From the NCBI GenBank assembly GCA_020631815.1, contig JACKGW010000002.1, positions 62,001-126,000 of the forward strand: 64,000 bases of DNA, read 5' to 3'. The stretch comes from Planctomycetota bacterium. Lineage in GTDB: Bacteria; Planctomycetota; PLA2; JAEUHO01. Positions within the stretch are counted from its first letter, which is position 1, and each line of letters starts with the position of its first letter. The notes under the pieces were generated by a model. It saw nothing but the letters and a program-made list of their open reading frames with translations. It was not told the origin of the DNA and made no database searches. Positions 33,144-41,083 of this stretch are shown here, one piece after another. The translations under genes and the position numbers were made by a program.

Positions 33144-34640
33144 ATGAAGAAGCTCGTGACGGCTGCGCTGCTCGCGGCGTGGGCCCTGACGGCGAGCCCG
33201 ACTCCGGCATCCGCGGGCGACGAGCCGATGCCCTGGAAGGACGAGGCCGAGCTGGCCAGCTGGCTCGATGCGGCGTGCACGGCCGTCGAGGCCGACACGG
33301 GCGAGACGTTCGCGGCGCGGCCCACGCTGCGCATCAGCGACCGCGGGACGATCCGCGAGATCCTGCTTGCCGAGCTCAAGGACTTCGACGAGCGAGCCGT
33401 GACGCCGCAGGCCGCCGAAGAGTCCGCCAACATGCTGTCCGGCGCACTCATGGCCAAGTACGCCCCGGACGCCAACGTCGTCCATGTGCAGCCCGACGCG
33501 ATCCGCCTGGTCGGTCGCATGCAGCCGTCCAAGGGCCACTTGGAGGCCGATCACGTCAGGGTCCTCCTCTTGCACGAAGCGACGCACGCCCTGGACTTCA
33601 CGACGCACCAGCTCCACGCGCGCATGAAGGCCTGCACCAGCGCCAGCGAGCTCCAAGCGGTCGGTGCCATCAGCGAAGGCCACGCGCAGTTCGTCGCCTG
33701 GCGCGTGTCGAAGACGTTGGACCGCGAGGCCGCGTTCAACCGCGTGACGTACGGCATCACCGGCGAGCCGGAAGATGCGACACCGGTCATGCGCATGGCG
33801 ATGGCGGCCGTGTTGGCGGCGTTCCGCTTCCCCTACGAGCAGGGCTTGGCGTTCTTCAAGGCGGTGTTCGCCGCCCAGGGCCTGGACGGCGTGCGCGCCG
33901 CCCTGGCCGAGCCGCCCTCGGACCCGGCCTGGGTGGAGGAACCCGAGCGCTGGCTCGATCCCTCCAAGCGCGCCACGTCGATCGACGCTGCCGCGATCAT
34001 CGGTTCGGCCGCCGGCCTGTTCTCCGGTGAACACTGGAAGCCCACGCAGGCGGCCGTGCTCCGTGCGCAGATCGCGAGCCAGGCGGGGCGCCTGCCCGAA
34101 GAGCGACGCGCGGGTTTCCTCACGGGCTTCGACTCGGGTGCGGCGCTCGTGGCCCAGCAGGACGGCGTCGCGGGCCAGGCGATCCTGTTGGCCTTGGGCT
34201 TCGCCACGCTGGAGGATGCGGAGCGTTACGAGGCCGACGGCCGCGCGCTCTTGGACGGTTCCAAGGACCTCATCGAGGCGATGGGCCTGACCTTCGAAGA
34301 GCGCGAGCGGGTCGAGGGCATCGGGCCGGAGGGCGCCTGGCCCGGCGTGTACGCCGAGCGCGCGATCGGACAGGGAGCCTTCCAGCAGCTCATCCGCGTG
34401 ATGTCCATGCGCCGCGGTCGCGTGGTTTTCGAGCTCGTCAGCATGAACGTGGCGGCCGTGGATCGGGCGGTCCTCGACCGCGCACTGATCCGTCTCGTGG
34501 CGGCGATCGACGCACCCGAGGAGGCGGCCAAGCTTCCCGCGCTGGCGCCGATCTCCGTGCCCACGGAGGAAGGGCCCGAGGAGGACACCGAGGACGTGCC
34601 GGGGGACGAGGAGCCCGAGCCGGCGGGGGCGGACCGATGA
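33144..34640 (+). CDS. Secreted HExxH-type metalloprotease-like protein
   Basis: About 498 residues with a signal peptide (KKLVTAALLAAWALTASPTPASA). It has a zinc-binding HExxH motif, LLLHEATHALDF, near residue 144, and a downstream Glu in ISEGHAQFVAWR (about 180) that would be the third gluzincin-type ligand. The rest is helical and unfamiliar. The last 35 residues are very acidic and Pro/Glu-rich. A proteolytic role is inferred from the motif alone; the substrate is unknown. AGGAG precedes the ATG. The stop overlaps the next gene by four bases, so it is co-translated with a small lipoprotein. Confidence 0.78.
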   Translation: MKKLVTAALLAAWALTASPTPASAGDEPMPWKDEAELASWLDAACTAVEADTGETFAARPTLRISDRGTIREILLAELKDFDERAVTPQAAEESANMLSGALMAKYAPDANVVHVQPDAIRLVGRMQPSKGHLEADHVRVLLLHEATHALDFTTHQLHARMKACTSASELQAVGAISEGHAQFVAWRVSKTLDREAAFNRVTYGITGEPEDATPVMRMAMAAVLAAFRFPYEQGLAFFKAVFAAQGLDGVRAALAEPPSDPAWVEEPERWLDPSKRATSIDAAAIIGSAAGLFSGEHWKPTQAAVLRAQIASQAGRLPEERRAGFLTGFDSGAALVAQQDGVAGQAILLALGFATLEDAERYEADGRALLDGSKDLIEAMGLTFEERERVEGIGPEGAWPGVYAERAIGQGAFQQLIRVMSMRRGRVVFELVSMNVAAVDRAVLDRALIRLVAAIDAPEEAAKLPALAPISVPTEEGPEEDTEDVPGDEEPEPAGADR

Positions 34641-35071
34641 GGCGGCTCGCCGTCCTGGTCGGCTCACTGCTCCTCGCAGGGTGCGGGGACCCGGCTCCGG
34701 AGCCGGCCACGCCGGGGCTAGCCGTCGGGGGGGAGGCCGTCGGTGATCGGGTCCTGATCGAGCGCCAGGTGCCATCGGCCTTTGCCCGCATGGCGGCTCC
34801 CGTCGACGAGACCGAAGTCCTGCGCTGGATCGAGCGGCTCGAAGCCCACGCCCGGGCCCACCCTGGCGAGACGCTGCCCGTACGCGGCGACGACATCCTG
34901 TTGAAGGGCCTGGTGGAGGCCAAGTTCCGGTTCCTCGAGTCCGACCTGCCCATCCCCGCCTCGCCGGGAACCCCCGGCATCACCTCGCTCGCCGAGCGGG
35001 ACTTCCTCCGGGGCCTCCTCCCCCGCTACCGGGCCGTCGTCCCCCGGGCCAAGGGCCCTGACGGGCGTTAG
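34637..35071 (+). CDS. Small lipoprotein, hypothetical
   Basis: About 144 residues. MRRLAVLVGSLLLAGC is a clean lipobox signal peptide with the lipidated Cys at residue 16. The mature part has a Pro-rich tether, then a helical region (EVLRWIERLEAHARAHPGET) and a Pro/Gly-rich C-terminus. No domain is recognised. Translation is coupled to the metalloprotease-like gene by an ATGA overlap, so the two may form a protease and partner pair at the membrane. Confidence 0.75.
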   Translation: MRRLAVLVGSLLLAGCGDPAPEPATPGLAVGGEAVGDRVLIERQVPSAFARMAAPVDETEVLRWIERLEAHARAHPGETLPVRGDDILLKGLVEAKFRFLESDLPIPASPGTPGITSLAERDFLRGLLPRYRAVVPRAKGPDGR

Positions 35072-35159
35072 CCTCGGGTTCCGGGCGGAACCAACCGATC
35101 GGGACTACCGTCCGACCTCCGACCGGGCACCTCGATCTCCGATGGTGTCCCCGGGTCCC

Positions 35160-35200
35160 CCGTCCGCGTACCTTGGGGCCTCCTTGGGTACGCGGAACGG
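35160..35200 (+). repeat. Inverted repeat upstream of a selenoprotein-like gene
   Basis: CCGCGTACC (35164-35172) and GGTACGCGG (35187-35195) are perfectly complementary, with flanking CCGT / ACGG extending the pairing across a bulge. It lies about 90 bases after the lipoprotein stop and 75 bases before the next start. It may be an end-of-transcript hairpin (no T-run) or a regulatory site. Confidence 0.5.
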
Positions 35201-35275
35201 TCAAGAAGATCCGTGTCCGCAGTTCAGTTCACTTCACCGATGGCGCGGAGAGACGCGTCGCGCGTGGGAGATGCC

Positions 35276-36016
35276 ATGAAGAACCTCGTCGCTTTCGCGG
35301 GCGTGACGCTTGGTGCGTTCGCGCTGTCCTTGGTCACCAGTGGTCCCACGAGCCTCGCGGGCGGCTGCTGAGGCCGTTCTCCGGCCAGTATGGCCGTCCT
35401 CAACAAGAACTGGGAGAGCGCCAACCGCGTCAGCCCGAAGGAAGCGGCGGTGGTGACCGGCGAGTCGGCGAGCGAAGCCGAGGCTGCGCAGGAGCCCACG
35501 ATCTACCCCCAGCCCTGGCTGGTCTACGTCCCCGCGGTGAGCGGCGAAGAGGCCTTCGACAAGGCCGAGAAGGTCGTCCTGATGGACGACAAGGTCTGCA
35601 TCGGCATGTGGGCCTTCAAGTGCGTCAAGATGAACGATGAGGATGCCAAGGCCGATCCGTTGCTGGCCAAGGGCTCCGAGCTGCCGCGCTTCTACGTGGT
35701 GCACCGCGACCTCTCGAAGGTGAAGCTGATCGAGGGCGGTGACATGAGCGCGAAGAAGCTCTTCTCCGCCATGGAGTCGGCTTCGAACGACGCGTACAAG
35801 CAGAAGCTCGAGAAGAACGTCAAGTCGGTGCTCAAGATCCTCAACGAGTTCGACAAGATCAACAACGAGCGCCGCGTCCTCGAAGAGAAGAAGGCGCGCG
35901 CCGGTGGCGAGGTCGACAAGAAGATGGAGCGCGACATCGCCGAGCTCGACGAGCGCGAGAAGAAGGCCAACGAAGAGAAGGCCGAGCTGCTTGCCTTCGA
36001 GCTCAAGGACGCCTGA
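35276..36016 (+). CDS. Predicted selenoprotein, secreted, GCU motif (Sec at codon 32)
   Basis: About 246 residues when the in-frame TGA at 35369-35371 is read as selenocysteine. A signal peptide (MKNLVAFAGVTLGAFALSL, cut after SLA) gives a mature start G-G-Cys-Sec-G-R-S-P-A-S. The four residues Gly-Cys-Sec-Gly are the same as in the C-terminal redox centre of animal thioredoxin reductase. The thioredoxin-like part is QPWLVYVPAV, DDKVCIGMWAFKCVKM and ELPRFYVVHRD, without CxxC; a Lys/Glu coiled coil forms the last 90 residues. GRSPAS and AVVTGESASEA are shared with 19437..20201. A GGGAG site precedes the ATG and a terminator follows. Without recoding, the downstream frame would begin at an internal ATG (35390) and lose signal and Sec. 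Redox role inferred. Confidence 0.85.
35369..35402 (+). promoter_or_regulatory. SECIS-like hairpin at the in-frame UGA
   Basis: Lower stem UGAGG / CCUCA (35369-35373 with 35398-35402) includes the UGA. The upper stem is GGCC / GGCC at 35383-35395 with loop AGUAU. The loop G is 19 bases after the U of UGA, within the bacterial SECIS range. Confidence 0.7.
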
Positions 36017-36067
36017 TCCTCGATCGTCTCGGCACGGGCACCTGCCCAGGCTGACCTGATACCCCAT

Positions 36068-36118
36068 CCAGGGCGCCGGCCCTCCCCCACGGGAGCGCAG
36101 GCGCCCTGGGTTCGTTTT
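36068..36118 (+). terminator. Intrinsic terminator of the GCU selenoprotein-like gene
   Basis: A 10-base-pair perfect stem, CCAGGGCGCC / GGCGCCCTGG, followed by GTTCGTTTT, 52 bases after the stop at 36016. Confidence 0.7.
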
Positions 36119-36156
36119 GGCGTGGCGTATACCCTCTCGCCGGGAGGCCCGCCGGC

Positions 36157-37800
36157 GTGATCGACCTCGTGACCCGCATTCCCCTGGCGGGGCTGATGCT
36201 GGTCGTGGCGCTCGGGTTCCTGCTGGGCCGCGTGACGTGGCGCGGCCTGGCCCTGGGGCCCGCGGGCGGCACGCTGCTGGTGGCGCTGGGCATCGGCAGC
36301 CTGGGCCTGCATCTGGACGCGCTCTACGGCACGGACACGCCCCGGCTGTCGATCGGTGACTTCGGCTTCGCGCTGTTCATCTACAGCGTCGGGTTCGAAG
36401 CGGGCCCGCGCTTCTTCGCCAGCCTCAAGGGCGGCGTGGGCTGGCGCTTCGTGGTGCTCGGGCTGTTGGTGAACGTGTTCGCCATGGGCGCCTCGATCGC
36501 CTGGGGCACCCTCTTCCGTCTCGGGGACGCCGTGACGGCGGGTGTGTTGGCAGGCGCGCTGACCAGCACACCTACGTTCGCGGCGGCGGAGGCCGTCTGC
36601 AGCGACCCGAACGCGCTCTCGGTCGTCTTCGCCTTCGCCTACCCCGTGGGTCTCACGGGCCTCGTGCTGATCCTGCAGTGGCTGCCACGGCGTCTCGGGC
36701 AGGACCTGGGGCCGACCGGCGAGGGCGAGGGCCCGGACCCCACCGCCGGTCCGCGCGGGGGCGAGCTGACGCGCGTCTTCGAAGTTCGCAACCCAGGCGC
36801 CATCGGCGTGCCGCTGCGCGAGCTGGGCCTCTCGCGCAAGACCGGCTGCTGGATCACGACGCTGCATCGCGGCATGGCGTTCGAGCCGGCGCGCGCCGAG
36901 ACCGTGCTCGAGGAGGGCGACCACCTCATGGTGCGCGGTCGCCTCGACGAGCTGATGCGCTTCGGCGAAGCGGTGGGCCCCGAGGTGTACGACGACGAGC
37001 TGCGCCGGCGCCTGCCCTCACCGCGCCGCGTCGTGGTGACCGCCCCCGAGGCCGTGGCCGAGACGCTCGAGGGCCTCGCGCTCCCCCGGCGTTTCGGTGT
37101 CGCCGTGCTCGGGGTCGAGCGAGGGGACGTGGTCCTCGAGCCGCGCGCGGATCTCGCCGTGGAGCAAGGCGACGTGCTGCGTCTGGTGGGCCCGCGCGGG
37201 GGCATCCGCGAGGCCGGTCGTCAGCTGGGTCGCTTGGAGCGCCTCGCCACGGAGACCGACATCGCGGTGTACGCGGGCGGCATCCTCTTGGGCCTTCTGG
37301 TGGGCCAGCTGCGCCTCGACCTCGGGCGCTTCAACCTGACGCTCGGCACGGCGGGCGGGCTGCTGCTGGCGGGTGTCCTGCTGGGTCGCTTCCGCCGCAT
37401 CGGACCCTTCTCCACGAACGTGCCCGCGCCTGCGCGCCAGCTCGTGCGCGACTTGGGCATCCTCTTGTTCACGGCGGAAGCGGGCGTGCGTGCCGGTGCG
37501 GCGCCGTTCGCACCCATGCGGGGCGTGTTGCTGCCGGCCTTGGCCGGCGCTGCCGTGGTCACGTTGATCGCCGTCGTGATGACGGTGCTGACGGCGCGCG
37601 TGTTCTTCAAGCGGCTCGCTCCCGTGCACGTGTGGGGCAGCATCGGAGGCGGCATGACGTCTTCGGCGGCGCTGACCACGATTCGTCGCGCCGCGGACGA
37701 CAGCAACGAGCCCGCGCTCAGCTACGCGGCAGCCTACGCCGTGGCGAGCGTGTTCGTGACGCTGGCAGGCCAGCTGATCGTGCGCTTCATGGTCGGCTGA
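36157..37800 (+). CDS. AspT/YidE-family transporter with two TrkA-C domains
   Basis: About 547 residues. Two halves of membrane helices (1-170 and 370-547) flank a cytoplasmic pair of RCK_C/TrkA-C domains (FEVRNPGAIGVPLRELGLSRK and LPRRFGVAVLGVERGDVVLEP). The paired Asp-Al_Ex motifs are present: GFALFIYSVGFEAGPRFFASL, TSTPTFAAAEAV, and the second copy DLGILLFTAEAGVRAG with GGGMTSSAALTTIRRA. AspT exchanges aspartate and alanine in lactobacilli; most relatives have unknown substrates. It starts with GTG (36157), GGGAGG upstream. Independent of the selenoprotein gene, which ends in a terminator. Convergent with 37825. Confidence 0.88.
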   Translation: MIDLVTRIPLAGLMLVVALGFLLGRVTWRGLALGPAGGTLLVALGIGSLGLHLDALYGTDTPRLSIGDFGFALFIYSVGFEAGPRFFASLKGGVGWRFVVLGLLVNVFAMGASIAWGTLFRLGDAVTAGVLAGALTSTPTFAAAEAVCSDPNALSVVFAFAYPVGLTGLVLILQWLPRRLGQDLGPTGEGEGPDPTAGPRGGELTRVFEVRNPGAIGVPLRELGLSRKTGCWITTLHRGMAFEPARAETVLEEGDHLMVRGRLDELMRFGEAVGPEVYDDELRRRLPSPRRVVVTAPEAVAETLEGLALPRRFGVAVLGVERGDVVLEPRADLAVEQGDVLRLVGPRGGIREAGRQLGRLERLATETDIAVYAGGILLGLLVGQLRLDLGRFNLTLGTAGGLLLAGVLLGRFRRIGPFSTNVPAPARQLVRDLGILLFTAEAGVRAGAAPFAPMRGVLLPALAGAAVVTLIAVVMTVLTARVFFKRLAPVHVWGSIGGGMTSSAALTTIRRAADDSNEPALSYAAAYAVASVFVTLAGQLIVRFMVG

Positions 37801-37824
37801 CGCGGGTCGTCCACGCTGCCGTCA

Positions 37825-39483
37825 TCAGGGCAGCTCGAAGCGCACGACCTCGCCCGCCACGACCTCGACATCGACCGTGCCCACGCGTCGACGACCGACC
37901 AACACGTCGAACCGCACGCGCCCGGGAGGCAACGGACCGATGCGGGGATGGCCTGCAGCGAGCACCGCGCTGCGCACCACGACGCCCTCCGGCGTGAGCG
38001 TCGGCAGGGGAACGCGTTCGGCGTGCACCAAGCGCAAGGGAGCGCTGCCTGCCGTGTTGGCTTCGAAGGGCACCAGCGGCACCACGTAGCCGGCCGGGAC
38101 CAGACCGACATCGGTGGGTGCACCTACGGCAAGCTCGAGCGGACCCGCGGCCAGCGACTCGCCGGTGGTCTCGAGCGGCATGGCGTAGGCAAAGGCCCGG
38201 AACGGTCCCTCGGCATCGGCTCGGTAGAGCCGCACGACGGCCTCGAGGGGAGAGTCGGCCCGGGGCTCCGCGGCGACCTCCACGCCCACGAGATCGTCGG
38301 GCCGGCTGGGGTCCGAGCCGAACACACCCACGGCGCCCTCGAAGCCGGCGGGCACCCCGCGAAGGGTCACGGGAATCTCCCGTGGCGCGTCGGCCTCTTC
38401 GGCCGCAGACCCCGTCGTGTCTTCCACCTCGCCGACGGTGAGGGCCAACCGACCATGCCCACCTGGCTCCAACGTGATCTCGGCGCGGGTCGACTCGAGG
38501 CCCTCACCGAAGGCGGTCACGGCGTGCGTTCCGGGCACCAGGCCCTCGAAGTGCGCGAAGCGTGTGTCGCGGTCACCGGGGCGCACGTCGAGCGTCGCAC
38601 GTCGGGGCTCGTCGCGAGGCCCTCGCAACAGCACGACGACGGACGCGGTCTTGTGGACATCGGGCACGAGGATGTGCACGTCGAGCGTGGCAGCGCGTAC
38701 CCACGACACGATCAACAGCGGATCGATGGTCACGAACGGTCGGGGTGTGAAGGGCACCCACGGGGAGGTCGCGTCGCCTCCCTCGCCCTGGGGTTGCTCG
38801 GCACGTAGGCCGATGACCGTGGGCTCGCCGACGGGCCGCTCGCAGAACCGGCGAGCGGCCCCATCCCAGCCCGTCAGCTTGACGGTGAACGTGCGCTGCT
38901 CCTCCCGACCGGGCAGACGCCGGCGTCCCGGACGCCCGTCGTCACCTGCGAACACGGTGACCGTGACCGGTTCGTCCGGCCACTCGCCGTCGAGCGCCGC
39001 CAGCCGGATCGCCGCGAGGCGACGCGGCCTCTCGAGGGTGACCGAAGCGGGCTTGGACAGTGCGATCTCGACGTCGCTGGCGAGCACCGACCAGGCGTGC
39101 TCCAGCGGCACGAAGCCGATGTCGTAGCGCCCCGCAAACGGCACCCTCAGCGTTGCCTGCTGCGCTCCCGTGACGAGGAGCTCCGGCACCACGTCCATGT
39201 CATCCACACCCGGCGAGCCCGCCTCCAGCGCGTACACCGTGCCGGCGTACGGCTGGCCTTCCGCGTCGAGCGGTACGACAACCTCGACCGGCAACCCGTC
39301 CGGGACGAACGGTGACGCCGGCTCGGGCGGCGCGGCCGGCCGCTCGGGCAGCGGCGTCGTGGCCCCCTTGCCCACCGGCGGTGCGTGGCGCGAGACGGCC
39401 ACGAACACGCCCACGATGACCAGCAGGGCGCCCACGAGCCAGGGCAGGTGCGAGCGACGATCGCGGCCGGCGTCCGGGTCCAT
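37825..39483 (-). CDS. Membrane-anchored protein with carboxypeptidase-regulatory-like beta-domains
   Basis: About 552 residues. One N-terminal membrane helix (LPWLVGALLVIVGVFVAVS) and a Pro-rich stalk lead into serial beta-sandwich domains (VEVVVPLDAEGQPYAGTVY, FEGLVPGTHAVTAFG, LPPGRVRFDVLVG). It ends with TVDVEVVAGEVVRFEL, a typical end of a CNA_B/CarboxypepD_reg domain. No enzyme motif. The ATG at 39481-39483 is supported by TACGAT 7 bases upstream, so the mRNA is probably leaderless; other starts (39492, 39501) would place the start inside or before the -10. Convergent with the AspT-like gene. Confidence 0.75.
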   Translation of the reverse strand: MDPDAGRDRRSHLPWLVGALLVIVGVFVAVSRHAPPVGKGATTPLPERPAAPPEPASPFVPDGLPVEVVVPLDAEGQPYAGTVYALEAGSPGVDDMDVVPELLVTGAQQATLRVPFAGRYDIGFVPLEHAWSVLASDVEIALSKPASVTLERPRRLAAIRLAALDGEWPDEPVTVTVFAGDDGRPGRRRLPGREEQRTFTVKLTGWDGAARRFCERPVGEPTVIGLRAEQPQGEGGDATSPWVPFTPRPFVTIDPLLIVSWVRAATLDVHILVPDVHKTASVVVLLRGPRDEPRRATLDVRPGDRDTRFAHFEGLVPGTHAVTAFGEGLESTRAEITLEPGGHGRLALTVGEVEDTTGSAAEEADAPREIPVTLRGVPAGFEGAVGVFGSDPSRPDDLVGVEVAAEPRADSPLEAVVRLYRADAEGPFRAFAYAMPLETTGESLAAGPLELAVGAPTDVGLVPAGYVVPLVPFEANTAGSAPLRLVHAERVPLPTLTPEGVVVRSAVLAAGHPRIGPLPPGRVRFDVLVGRRRVGTVDVEVVAGEVVRFELP

Positions 39484-39490
39484 GGGCCCC

Positions 39491-39496
39491 ATCGTA
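39491..39496 (-). promoter_or_regulatory. -10 like element, leaderless type
   Basis: TACGAT on the minus strand, ending 7 bases before the ATG at 39483. Confidence 0.5.
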
Positions 39497-39529
39497 CGCA
39501 CCCCCCGCGCACGGCCACGCCGTGTGCGC

Positions 39530-39535
39530 TACCCT
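39530..39535 (+). promoter_or_regulatory. -10 like element of the TlpA-like gene
   Basis: GC-TACCCT-CT, 40 bases before the ATG at 39575. Here the leader contains an AAGGAGGA ribosome-binding site. Confidence 0.45.
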
Positions 39536-39574
39536 CTCCCGCCCGGCCATGCCAGGCCGCCGAAGGAGGATTCC

Positions 39575-40723
39575 ATGCGTCGCTTTGCCTTCCTGTCTGC
39601 CGTGCTGGCCGCCGGCGTGGTTGCGTTCCCCGCCCGAGCCGACGATGCGCCGGCCAGCGAGCCGACGGCGGCTCCGAAGCGCCTGACCATCGGCGACAAG
39701 GCGCCCGACGTGGACATCGAGCACTGGGTCAAGGGCGTGGAGATGGACCGCCGCGGCAACTTCACGCCGCTGACCACGTGGGAGCCGGGCCAAGTCTACC
39801 TGCTCGAGTTCTGGGCCACGTGGTGTCCGCCGTGCGTCGGCAGCATGCCGCACCTCTCCGAGCTCCAGGAGAAGCACGCCAAGGACGGCTTGCATGTGAT
39901 CGGCGTCAGCAGCGAATCGCTGCCCAAGGTCATCGAGTTCCTCTTCAAGACCTACGAGCGCGATGGCAAGGTCCAGAACGACCGCACGCACTACACGCTC
40001 ACCACCGATCCCGACGGCAGCACGCACGACTCGTTCTTCCGCGCCGCGGGCCAGACGGGCATCCCTTGCGGCTTCGTGATCGGCAAGACGGGTGAGGTCG
40101 AGTGGATCGGCCACCCCATGCGCGTGGACGACGTGATCGAGCAGGTCATCGCCGGCACATGGGACCGCGCGGCCTACAAGACGGAGTTCGAGGAGAAGCA
40201 GCGCCTCGCCGCACTCAACCGCGAGTTCCGCACGGCCTACAACCCGGCTCGCCGGGCCGGCGACTGGGAGACGTGCTGGCAGCTCCTCCAGGAGAAGGGC
40301 GCCGAGCTTCCCAACCTCGAGATGGAGCGCGCGCACGTCCTGATCGTCGGGCTCAAGCGCAACGACGAGGGCTACGCAGTCCTCAAGGACTACGCCGAGG
40401 CGTCGAAGGACAACGCGCAGACGCTGAACGCGATCGCCTGGTGGATCGTGGACACGAAGGGCCTCGAGACGAAGGACCTCGACCTCGCCCAGTCGCTGGC
40501 CGAGAAGGCCTGTGAGCTGGCCGAGCACAAGGACGCCTCGATCATGGACACGCTGGCCCACGTGCACCACGCGCGCGGCGAGCTCGACAAGGCCATCGAG
40601 ATCCAGACCCAGGCGGTGGAGCTGGCGGCCGACAACGAGCGGCTGCAGAAGCAGCTCACGCAGGTGCTCGAGACCTGGAAGAGCGAGCAGGGCGCCGCCG
40701 GCAGCACGGACGCCGCCGAGTAG
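39575..40723 (+). CDS. Exported TlpA-like thioredoxin with C-terminal TPR-like region
   Basis: About 382 residues with a signal peptide (RRFAFLSAVLAAGVVAFPARA). Residues 35-190 are a TlpA/ResA-type thioredoxin domain: VYLLEFWATWCPPCVGSMPH with the active CxxC (about 83-86) and TGIPCGFVIGKTGEVEW with the cis-Pro. The remaining half is helical with TPR-like pairs (TLNAIAWWIVDTKGLETKDL and MDTLAHVHHARGELDKAIEI). It would reduce or oxidise disulfides outside the cytoplasm. It has an ordinary Cys-x-x-Cys, in contrast to the Sec-containing proteins of this window. A strong ribosome-binding site precedes the ATG. Confidence 0.92.
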   Translation: MRRFAFLSAVLAAGVVAFPARADDAPASEPTAAPKRLTIGDKAPDVDIEHWVKGVEMDRRGNFTPLTTWEPGQVYLLEFWATWCPPCVGSMPHLSELQEKHAKDGLHVIGVSSESLPKVIEFLFKTYERDGKVQNDRTHYTLTTDPDGSTHDSFFRAAGQTGIPCGFVIGKTGEVEWIGHPMRVDDVIEQVIAGTWDRAAYKTEFEEKQRLAALNREFRTAYNPARRAGDWETCWQLLQEKGAELPNLEMERAHVLIVGLKRNDEGYAVLKDYAEASKDNAQTLNAIAWWIVDTKGLETKDLDLAQSLAEKACELAEHKDASIMDTLAHVHHARGELDKAIEIQTQAVELAADNERLQKQLTQVLETWKSEQGAAGSTDAAE

Positions 40724-40733
40724 CGAGCGCCGT

Positions 40734-41063
40734 TCAGTAGCGCGGGATCGCGGGGTCGACCGTCTGGGACCAGAGGTCGATCCCGCCGATCACGTTGCGG
40801 GCTCCGGCGCGCCCCTGATGCCGGAGCCACGCGGTCACCATGTGGCTGCGACGACCGGTGTGGCAGAGCACGGCGATCTCCGTCGCGCCGTCCAGCTCGC
40901 CCAGGCGTTCCGGCAGCTCCTGCATGGGGATGCAGGTCGCGCCCTCCACAGCCGCCCACGTGAGCTCCACGGGCTCGCGTATGTCGAGCAGCACGAAGCC
41001 CTCGCGCTTGGCGCCAAGCGCTTCGGCGGCTTCCTCGGGCGTGATGGTCGGTACGTCGTGCAT
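40734..41063 (-). CDS. Rhodanese-like sulfurtransferase, single domain
   Basis: About 109 residues, a GlpE-size rhodanese. ITPEEAAEALGAKREGFVLLDIREPVE is the classical N-terminal half. The catalytic loop is VLCHTGRRSHMV with the persulfide-forming Cys near residue 68, followed by ARNVIGGIDLWSQTVD. Small rhodaneses transfer sulfane sulfur to thiols or cyanide; some handle selenium as perselenide, which is worth noting here but not shown. The start ATG (41061-41063) is 21 bases after the ETF-QO stop on the same strand, so the two are likely co-transcribed. Convergent with the thioredoxin gene. Confidence 0.9.
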   Translation of the reverse strand: MHDVPTITPEEAAEALGAKREGFVLLDIREPVELTWAAVEGATCIPMQELPERLGELDGATEIAVLCHTGRRSHMVTAWLRHQGRAGARNVIGGIDLWSQTVDPAIPRY

Positions 41064-41083
41064 GGCGTGGTCGGCGTTCGCGC

